Source of the DNA: Balneola sp.
Lineage (GTDB): Bacteria; Bacteroidota; Rhodothermia; Balneolales; Balneolaceae
Assembly (NCBI GenBank): GCA_017643645.1
Contig: JAEPNB010000012.1
Span: 1-64,000 of the forward strand
Length of the DNA stretch: 64,000 nt
Reading direction: 5' to 3'
A model generated the notes under the pieces. The model did not search any database, was not told the origin of the DNA, and was given only the letters and a program-made list of their open reading frames with translations. Position numbers and translations under genes: made by a program. Below, piece after piece: positions 60,078 to 64,000 of the stretch (its first letter is position 1; each line of letters starts with the position of its first letter).

Positions 60078-61541
60078 ATGGCATTAGACAGGCAGGATAA
60101 AGCACTACGGGAATTTAAACAGATCATGGAAGATCTGGTACACTTGTTGAGAACTTCAACCAGAGTGCAGCTTACGTACATGTGCTGGGTAAATCATTCC
60201 AGGCAACAATTTGTATGGGAAACAAACAGCACAGTTTTGCCAAATGTGATGTTTCAGGATCGAGTGAATTTTGATCATCATTTTCTGAACGACTACAAAG
60301 AGATCGAAGAAATTACGGTCCTGAAAGTAGGGGAGGATATCGCCAAAGGTAAGTTGATGCATTATTTCGATTTTGTACAGGCTAAAACCATGGTGTTGGT
60401 ACCATTCAGGAATAAGGGTGAAACGGTAGCGATCACAGTTCTTGAAAGCGATTTGGATATCGAAGTAGAGCGGATCAAAGATCAAATACTCTCATATAAC
60501 AATGCACTTGTAAATGTTTTGGATACCTATCTGGAAGTGGTAGATCTGCATGAGCAACAGAAAGAATGGGAAGTGTATGAGAAATCTCTTTCGAAGTTCA
60601 ATCCTCGTCAGCATAAAGTAGAAATTTTGAAAACCATGCTGAATGAAATGCAAAGTTGTATTCCAAAGGGAAATGTTTCACTGCTTTGTCATGGAATGGA
60701 TACCTGGAATGTTGTTTTGAATTCAGAAAAATCAGCAAAACCTGGCAAAATCGGACTCAAAGTTGAAGACAAAAGTGTTGCATACGACGCACTGGAAAAA
60801 GGTGAGCCGGTATTTTCGATGCACTTCAACAACAACCCCAAGCGAATTTCCAGCGGAGAAGGAATTACAGAGGGAGCTAGTTATGCAATCCCTGTTGTAA
60901 TACATGACCGCAGACAAGCTGTGGTAGTTGTGAGTGATGAAGATCCACTGTCATTTAAAGATTCCACCAAACATAAACTTTCAAATTTAGTTCGTGTTGC
61001 AAGCTTAACTATTCAGGCTACGCTCAATAAAGCATCAATGACCACTGACCTGCTCACACATAGCTTCGACGCATATATGCCGGAGTTATGGGAAGCAACA
61101 GTTGACACAGAATTAAAGAGAACAGGAAGTGCTTCCAGAACCAAAACATGGTTTGGCTTGATTTCTCCGGATGATATTTCAGCTTTGCGAACTAAATTCC
61201 GACTTGAAGAACTTCAAAAGATACAGGAAGATTTTGTTCGGTTTCTGAATCCGAGTGTATATGGTTTTCCGGGATTCATTGGCTTTAACTCGGATTACGT
61301 GTATAGTTTCATCATCCAAAGTGATAAAGAAGACGCTGTTGAAGCATGGATAGAGAAATTTAAAACCCGCCTTGCACACGGACTCAGGCTATCGAATGGG
61401 CACACCATAAATATCAGGTTTAAAATAGGATTAACTCAGCTGAGTGAGGATTGCACAAACTCTTATCAGATTCTTACAAAAGCTAAGAAAGCACATGCGG
61501 AAGCTGTAAATGATTCTGAAGTGGTTGCGGTTGTAGCTTAA
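60078..61541 (+). CDS. GAF-domain protein with degenerate GGDEF-like C-terminal region, 487 aa
   Basis: I do not recognise a named family. Residues about 20-165 and 190-325 look like two GAF-type sensory domains (KTMVLVPFRNKGETVAITVL; GASYAIPVVIHDRRQAVVVV). The last 150 residues have the order of elements of a GGDEF domain: an initial helix, the central strands IGFNSDYVYSFII where GG[DE]EF would be, FKIGLTQLSEDCTNS, and AKKAHAEA. The catalytic signature is absent, so it is probably a ligand-binding or structural relic. There is no signal peptide. Its stop overlaps the deoB start (TAATG), which implies translational coupling. Confidence 0.6.
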   Translation: MALDRQDKALREFKQIMEDLVHLLRTSTRVQLTYMCWVNHSRQQFVWETNSTVLPNVMFQDRVNFDHHFLNDYKEIEEITVLKVGEDIAKGKLMHYFDFVQAKTMVLVPFRNKGETVAITVLESDLDIEVERIKDQILSYNNALVNVLDTYLEVVDLHEQQKEWEVYEKSLSKFNPRQHKVEILKTMLNEMQSCIPKGNVSLLCHGMDTWNVVLNSEKSAKPGKIGLKVEDKSVAYDALEKGEPVFSMHFNNNPKRISSGEGITEGASYAIPVVIHDRRQAVVVVSDEDPLSFKDSTKHKLSNLVRVASLTIQATLNKASMTTDLLTHSFDAYMPELWEATVDTELKRTGSASRTKTWFGLISPDDISALRTKFRLEELQKIQEDFVRFLNPSVYGFPGFIGFNSDYVYSFIIQSDKEDAVEAWIEKFKTRLAHGLRLSNGHTINIRFKIGLTQLSEDCTNSYQILTKAKKAHAEAVNDSEVVAVVA

Positions 61542-62728
61542 TGGGAAATTTTTATCTCATAATAGTTGATGGATTAGGTGTCGGCGCTCAGGAAGACGCA
61601 CATCTCTACGGCGACGAAGGGATGAACACGCTTGGTAATGTGAGTGAAGAAACTCAATGTAAACTTCCGAATCTGGGCAAGATGGGAATTGGAAATATTA
61701 TTCCGTTGTCCTCAGTTCCTGAAGAAGAAAATCCGACTGCGGCTTTTGGAAAAATGAGGGAAGTTTCAGCAGGTAAAGATTCCACAACAGGACATTGGGA
61801 AATAGCAGGTATTCATCTCGAAAAACCTTTTCCAACGTACCCAAATGGATTTCCTGAAGATGTGATCGAGAAATTTTGTAAAGGAATTGGAGTAGAGAAA
61901 GCTCTGTGTAATCTTCCTTATTCAGGTACAGACGTAATTCGGGATTATGGTGAAGAACATATTAGAACCGGATACCCAATTGTATATACATCGGCAGACA
62001 GTGTATTTCAGGTTGCATGTCATGAGGATGTTGCTTCTGTTGAAATGTTATATGATTGGTGTGAATTCGCCAGAAAAGAAATCTGTGTAGGGGAACATGA
62101 AGTTGGCAGAGTTATAGCAAGACCCTTTACCGGAACGTATCCTTATGACCGAATTTCTGATCAGAGAAAAGATTATTCAGCAATTCCTCCTAAGAATAAT
62201 ATTAATGAAGTTCTTCAGGCAAATGGAATTAAAACTTACTCCATCGGTAAAGTAATAGATCTTTTTGCCGGAAAAGGGTTTTCTCAATACCGTAAAACCA
62301 AAAATAATGCGGAAGGAATATCTCAGCTTTTATCCGCAATGAGTGCTGTAGAGAACAGTTTCGTTTTTGTAAACCTGATAGATACCGATCAGTTATACGG
62401 TCACAGACTGGATCCTGAAGGTTTTGGTGAGAGTCTGGAAGAATTTGACCGAGCAATTCCGGCAATTCTCTCAAAGCTAAAGGAAGATGATGTACTGGTA
62501 ATTACAGGTGATCATGGAAACGATCCCTGCTCAAAATCCACCGATCATTCAAGAGAGTTTGTGCCTTTGTTGGTGTATCCAAAAAGCAAAACCCTCCATC
62601 TGACGGATAACCCGTCTGATGGAACTACAAGTCTCGGAATCCGGGACACTTTTGCTGACGTTGCTGTTTCTGTCGCAGATTTTTTTGAGATCAAGTCTTC
62701 ATTTCCGGGAAAGAGTTTTCTTAAATAA
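61541..62728 (+). CDS. deoB: phosphopentomutase
   Basis: This alkaline-phosphatase-superfamily enzyme interconverts ribose (or deoxyribose) 1-phosphate and 5-phosphate in nucleoside salvage and catabolism. Metal and phosphate-binding elements are IIVDGLGVGA (Asp 10), KDSTTGHWEIAG, DTDQLYGHRLDPEGF and VITGDHGNDPCSKSTDHSRE. At 395 aa it is of standard length. It overlaps the GAF-domain gene by one base. The function fits with the pyrimidine catabolic operon elsewhere in the window, though the two are not linked. Confidence 0.95.
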   Translation: MGNFYLIIVDGLGVGAQEDAHLYGDEGMNTLGNVSEETQCKLPNLGKMGIGNIIPLSSVPEEENPTAAFGKMREVSAGKDSTTGHWEIAGIHLEKPFPTYPNGFPEDVIEKFCKGIGVEKALCNLPYSGTDVIRDYGEEHIRTGYPIVYTSADSVFQVACHEDVASVEMLYDWCEFARKEICVGEHEVGRVIARPFTGTYPYDRISDQRKDYSAIPPKNNINEVLQANGIKTYSIGKVIDLFAGKGFSQYRKTKNNAEGISQLLSAMSAVENSFVFVNLIDTDQLYGHRLDPEGFGESLEEFDRAIPAILSKLKEDDVLVITGDHGNDPCSKSTDHSREFVPLLVYPKSKTLHLTDNPSDGTTSLGIRDTFADVAVSVADFFEIKSSFPGKSFLK

Positions 62729-62788
62729 GACTTCTTTTTCCAAAAGCTTACTTTTCATTCTTTACATAATTGTCTACACTTTGAAGCG

Positions 62789-63949
62789 ATGCATACAAAA
62801 GAAGACCTGCACTTTTATAACAATTTAAATGAATACAGACAGTCGATAAGCGAGCTTCTTCAAAAGGAATCTTTATTTAGAGATGTACCCGCTAATTGGC
62901 ATGTAGTTTTAACCGATATAAGATCTTCTACAAAAGCGATTGAAGCAGGTAAACATGAAATTGTAAATTTGATAGCAACAGGCAGCATTATTGCTGTTCT
63001 GAATATCGCTCATCAACATAAAACAACAATACCATTCTTTTTTGGTGGAGACGGGGCTACACTTTTGGTTCCCGAGGAAATCTTAGAGGAATCTTTGAAC
63101 GCGCTGACTGAACATCAGCAAAACAGTTATGTCAACTTTGACCTATTTCTGAGAGTTGGAAATATGCCAGTTTCAGAGGTGTATAAAGAAAGGTACCGGC
63201 TAAAGATTGCAAAAGCGAAAATGAACAGATTTTTATCGATACCTGTAATTCTTGGTGGCGGTCTTCATTATGTAGAAAACGTAATTAAAGGAATTTCTAA
63301 TAATTATAAGAATCCGGAACTTTTGAAAAATGTTCTGAATCTGGATGGGATGGAATGCAGATGGGATCGTATAAAACCGCCTGAAGATCAACATGAAATT
63401 CTATGCTTACTTGTGAATTCTATAAACCGGAATGATCAGGCACCCGTTTATAAGCAAATATTAGAAAAAATAGAGTCCATTTATGGCTCACATAAAAAAA
63501 GAAGTCCGATTAGTGTGGCAGGTTTAAGACTTAATGCCACTCTAGATCGTATAAATTTTGAAATGAAAGTTAAAACTGGCACGCGCAATATCAGGTTTTT
63601 TTTAAAGCGAATGTTAGCCACTTTAATTGGTAAATTTTATCTCAAATTCGATGAAGAAGGAAAACGGTATTTGAATAATCTTGTAGAACTCACTGATACA
63701 CTTGTTTTGGATGGAAGGATAAATACTGTAATTTCGGGATTAAATAAACAACACAATGAATTAGAAGTATTCCTGACAGAAATGGAAAGTAGCGGTCTAA
63801 TCAATTTTGGAATGCATCGGAGTAAAGAAAGCATCATGTCCTGCTACGTGCGAGACCGGAAAGATCAACATATACATTTTGTGGATGGAGGAGATGGCGG
63901 ATATACAAAAGCAGCCGGAGTATTAAAGACAAAATTTGGAAGTAATTAG
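62789..63949 (+). CDS. DUF3095 family protein, cyclase-like N-terminal half
   Basis: This is a cytoplasmic protein of 386 aa matching the DUF3095 family by pattern. Its first half contains VVLTDIRSSTKAIEAGKHE and IPFFFGGDGATLLVPEE. These resemble the two metal-binding aspartate segments of class III nucleotidyl cyclases (DIxxST and GD). The middle region has SIPVILGGGLHYVENVIKG and LNLDGMECRWD. The C-terminal third is helical, ending with HFVDGGDGGYTKAAGVL. Catalytic activity is unproven. It follows deoB by 60 bases and may be in the same transcript; I see no terminator between them. Confidence 0.8.
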   Translation: MHTKEDLHFYNNLNEYRQSISELLQKESLFRDVPANWHVVLTDIRSSTKAIEAGKHEIVNLIATGSIIAVLNIAHQHKTTIPFFFGGDGATLLVPEEILEESLNALTEHQQNSYVNFDLFLRVGNMPVSEVYKERYRLKIAKAKMNRFLSIPVILGGGLHYVENVIKGISNNYKNPELLKNVLNLDGMECRWDRIKPPEDQHEILCLLVNSINRNDQAPVYKQILEKIESIYGSHKKRSPISVAGLRLNATLDRINFEMKVKTGTRNIRFFLKRMLATLIGKFYLKFDEEGKRYLNNLVELTDTLVLDGRINTVISGLNKQHNELEVFLTEMESSGLINFGMHRSKESIMSCYVRDRKDQHIHFVDGGDGGYTKAAGVLKTKFGSN

Positions 63950-63972
63950 AACCTGAAATTTAATCAAATACG

Positions 63973-64000
63973 CTATCAGCTATCAGCTATCAGCTATCAG
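63973..64000. repeat. 7-bp tandem repeat CTATCAG, cut by the window end
   Basis: Four perfect copies of CTATCAG run to the last base, so the full array length is unknown. It begins 24 bases after the DUF3095 stop. Confidence 0.9.

Noticed and set aside
63973-64000. Start of a CRISPR array
   Set aside because: The repeat unit is 7 bases with no spacers.

Overview
The window is ordinary-density bacterial chromosome, moderately AT-rich, with Bacteroidota-type expression signals: weak or absent Shine-Dalgarno sequences and -7 boxes of the TAnnTTTG type. The best taxonomic clue is the secreted protein at 50755-53352, whose C-terminal sorting domain carries the YPNPFNPST motif common in Balneolota, Rhodothermota and Ignavibacteriota. 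Together with the actinobacterial-style fused 2-oxoglutarate dehydrogenase, the NhaD-type sodium/proton antiporter and the TonB/ExbBD genes, this suggests a marine, aerobic, heterotrophic member of the Balneolota (Balneolaceae-like). That placement is inference; there is no rRNA gene in the window.

Layout. 1-464 has no gene, only repeats and hairpins. 465-2534 (minus) holds two unknown genes and a MoxR-type AAA+ ATPase. 2613-14041 carries uppP and the membrane arm of respiratory complex I, split into nuoJK and nuoLM-phhB-nuoN by a lipoprotein, an Omp85-like barrel and an NhaD antiporter. 14719-15848 is rpsF-rpsR-rplI. 15959-24922 holds dsbD, a very large outer-membrane protein, an ExbB/small membrane protein/ExbD/ExbD energy-transduction operon and thiL. 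25035-31976 holds ftsH, a TonB-dependent receptor with its partner lipoprotein, and a pyruvoyl-tetrahydropterin synthase.

31977-34473 is the accessory part. About 1 kb contains only repeats, followed by three small minus-strand ORFs that alternate with structured repeats. The ORF nearest preA is bounded by an 11-bp perfect inverted repeat and is followed by a sequence with the architecture of an integron attC site, including the bulged G in the L box. I read it as a remnant of an integron-like cassette array lacking an integrase, and it is the most interesting signal here.

34504-44613 (minus) is an apparently complete reductive uracil catabolic operon: preA, preT, amidohydrolase, dihydropyrimidinase, NCS1 transporter, beta-alanine-type aminotransferase, a four-helix-bundle protein, and malonate/methylmalonate-semialdehyde dehydrogenase. 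It would take uracil or thymine through beta-alanine (or its methyl homologue) to acetyl-CoA or propionyl-CoA. 44834-50644 (minus) is an exported amidohydrolase operon in which only the middle of three paralogues keeps the metal-binding histidines, plus two exported proteins upstream. 50755-63949 holds the type IX-secreted nuclease-like protein, a MerR/TipAS regulator, the fused OGDH, oligoendopeptidase F, a GAF-domain protein translationally coupled to phosphopentomutase, and a DUF3095 protein. The window ends inside a 7-bp tandem repeat.
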